A stretch of 8,006 nt of DNA from Fidelibacterota bacterium (GTDB lineage Bacteria > Fidelibacterota > UBA2242). Of the stretch, positions 7,274 to 8,006 are shown one piece after another; the first letter of the stretch is position 1; every line of letters begins with the position of its first letter. The notes under the pieces were generated by a model. It ran no database searches and was not told the origin of the DNA. It worked only from the letters and a program-made list of their open reading frames with translations. The stretch lies in NCBI GenBank assembly GCA_016936335.1, contig JAFGXZ010000351.1:1-8006 (forward strand), read 5' to 3'. The translations under genes and the position numbers were made by a program.

Positions 7274-7938
7274 TCAGATTTTTTCCGGATGATCGATACA
7301 ATTTGATCAACCTGTTCCTGAAAGCTTAAAGTGCTTGTATCAATTACGATCGCATCTTCCGCTTTTTTTAATGGTGAATGGGAACGTGAAGAGTCAATTT
7401 TATCGCGCTTTTCTAGTTCTTTGACTATTTCATCAATAGTCAGTGACTGACCGATTTTTCGATAATCATTAATGCGCCGCTTTGCCCGAACATAAATATC
7501 TGCATCCATGTAAAACTTAAAATCGGCATTCGGAAATACATTCGTTCCGATATCACGACCTTCCATGACAATATTATCATTTTCCGCCATTGCCCGTTGC
7601 TGTTCAGCCATGACTACCCTGACTCCCGGAATTGCGCTAACCGGACTTACCATGGCAGCAACTGTCGATGTTCGAATTGCATCGGACACATCCTCATTAT
7701 CCAGAAATGTATGATGAATAGTATCAATCCAGCGGAACCGTATATCCAATTTTCGGGCCAGCCGGGTAATCGCTTCTTCATTTTCAATATCAATATTTCT
7801 TTGGAGCGTCGCTAATGTCACGGTCCGATACATTGCGCCGGTATCGACGTAAGTAAAATTCAATTGTCGGGCGACCTCTTTGGCAGTGCTGCTTTTCCCG
7901 GAACCTGCCGGACCATCTATCGCAATAATCATTCCCAT
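7270..7938 (-). CDS. cmk: Cytidylate (CMP/dCMP) kinase
   Basis: Cmk phosphorylates CMP and dCMP with ATP in the cytoplasm, recycling nucleotides from RNA turnover and lipid synthesis into the CTP/dCTP pools. The 222-residue length is normal. Visible motifs are the Walker A loop GPAGSGKSS (residues 9-17), VDTGAMYR (31-38) of the nucleotide monophosphate site, the inserted NMP-binding segment (about 75-115), MEGRDIGTNVFP (125-136) and the lid/CMP-contact region RDKIDSSRSHSPL (178-190) followed by AEDAIVIDTS. All look intact. The ATG at 7938 is preferred over the in-frame ATG at 7932 because the AAAGGTG SD (7943-7949) sits close to it at a usual spacing; the alternative would drop only two residues. 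It lies 53 bases upstream of rpsA, and its SD overlaps the stop of a preceding partial reading frame. Confidence 0.97.
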   Translation of the reverse strand: MGMIIAIDGPAGSGKSSTAKEVARQLNFTYVDTGAMYRTVTLATLQRNIDIENEEAITRLARKLDIRFRWIDTIHHTFLDNEDVSDAIRTSTVAAMVSPVSAIPGVRVVMAEQQRAMAENDNIVMEGRDIGTNVFPNADFKFYMDADIYVRAKRRINDYRKIGQSLTIDEIVKELEKRDKIDSSRSHSPLKKAEDAIVIDTSTLSFQEQVDQIVSIIRKKSD

Positions 7939-7942
7939 ATCT

Positions 7943-7949
7943 CACCTTT
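7943..7949 (-). promoter_or_regulatory. Shine-Dalgarno of cmk
   Basis: The minus strand reads AAAGGTG, with its AGG core six bases before the ATG at 7938. It decides between the two nearby in-frame ATG codons and overlaps the last base of the upstream stop, as is usual for coupled genes in an operon. Confidence 0.7.
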
Positions 7950-8006
7950 CAAATAGCCAGTAAATTTAATTGTTCACCTGACAAAAACAAATGCTTTCCT
8001 TTTCTA
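7949..8006 (-). CDS. Possible 3' end of an unidentified gene upstream of cmk
   Basis: One minus-strand frame is open from the right edge to a TGA at 7949-7951 and would end RKGKHLFLSGEQLNLLAI. Of the other two frames, one begins with a stop at the edge and meets another soon after; the other gives a less protein-like, Cys-containing end. The stop lies 10 bases before the cmk ATG and touches its SD, the normal geometry of a coupled upstream gene. In many bacteria the gene before cmk is aroA or another aromatic-pathway gene, but 18 residues are too few to identify it, and the stretch could simply be leader sequence. Confidence 0.4.
   Translation of the reverse strand, partial: RKGKHLFLSGEQLNLLAI

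Noticed and set aside
1..8006. Mobile element, CRISPR array, toxin-antitoxin or defence system
   Set aside because: No transposase, integrase, direct-repeat array, tRNA or small paired genes are visible. The window is filled by housekeeping and envelope genes on one strand with even composition.

Overview
The window is a compact bacterial chromosomal segment in which every supportable gene lies on the minus strand, so transcription runs from right to left. In that order it holds the last codons of an unidentified gene at the right edge, cytidylate kinase (cmk), ribosomal protein S1 (rpsA), a YbbR-domain membrane protein, the tRNA t6A synthase subunit TsaD, a large membrane protein with a von Willebrand factor A domain, and the N-terminal part of a UDP-glucose/GDP-mannose dehydrogenase cut by the left edge.

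Layout. 7217-8006 is an upstream operon segment: the partial gene stops 10 bases before cmk, and cmk is followed 53 bases later by rpsA. A perfect 14-bp inverted repeat at 4854-4888 follows rpsA and is a good intrinsic-terminator candidate. The next block (ybbR-like, tsaD, VWA gene; 673-4812) is packed tightly, with 0 and 3 bases between genes, and is almost certainly one transcript. After a 165-base gap comes the dehydrogenase, with its own strong ribosome binding site.

Organism. cmk-rpsA adjacency is common in bacteria. Clear Shine-Dalgarno sequences precede the dehydrogenase, rpsA and cmk, which argues against Bacteroidota proper, where such signals are largely absent. Moderate-to-low GC, an S1 protein with long charged tails, and a VWA/amidotransferase-like membrane protein would fit a lineage around the FCB group (for example Neomarinimicrobiota or Calditrichota). 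This is a guess from general features; no 16S rRNA or marker comparison was possible.

How the genes fit together. cmk (CMP/dCMP phosphorylation), rpsA (mRNA recruitment to the ribosome) and tsaD (t6A37 modification of ANN-decoding tRNAs) are housekeeping functions for nucleotide supply and translation. The YbbR and VWA proteins are predicted to be membrane-anchored with large domains outside the cytoplasm, so they suggest an envelope function co-expressed with tsaD. The dehydrogenase would supply uronic acid sugar nucleotides for surface polysaccharide.

I found no mobile element, CRISPR array, tRNA or rRNA, and no clear sign of a new defence or mobile system. The points most worth a second look are the bipolar charged tails of S1, the terminator with possible promoter elements overlapping it, and the uncharacterised VWA protein locked into the tsaD operon.
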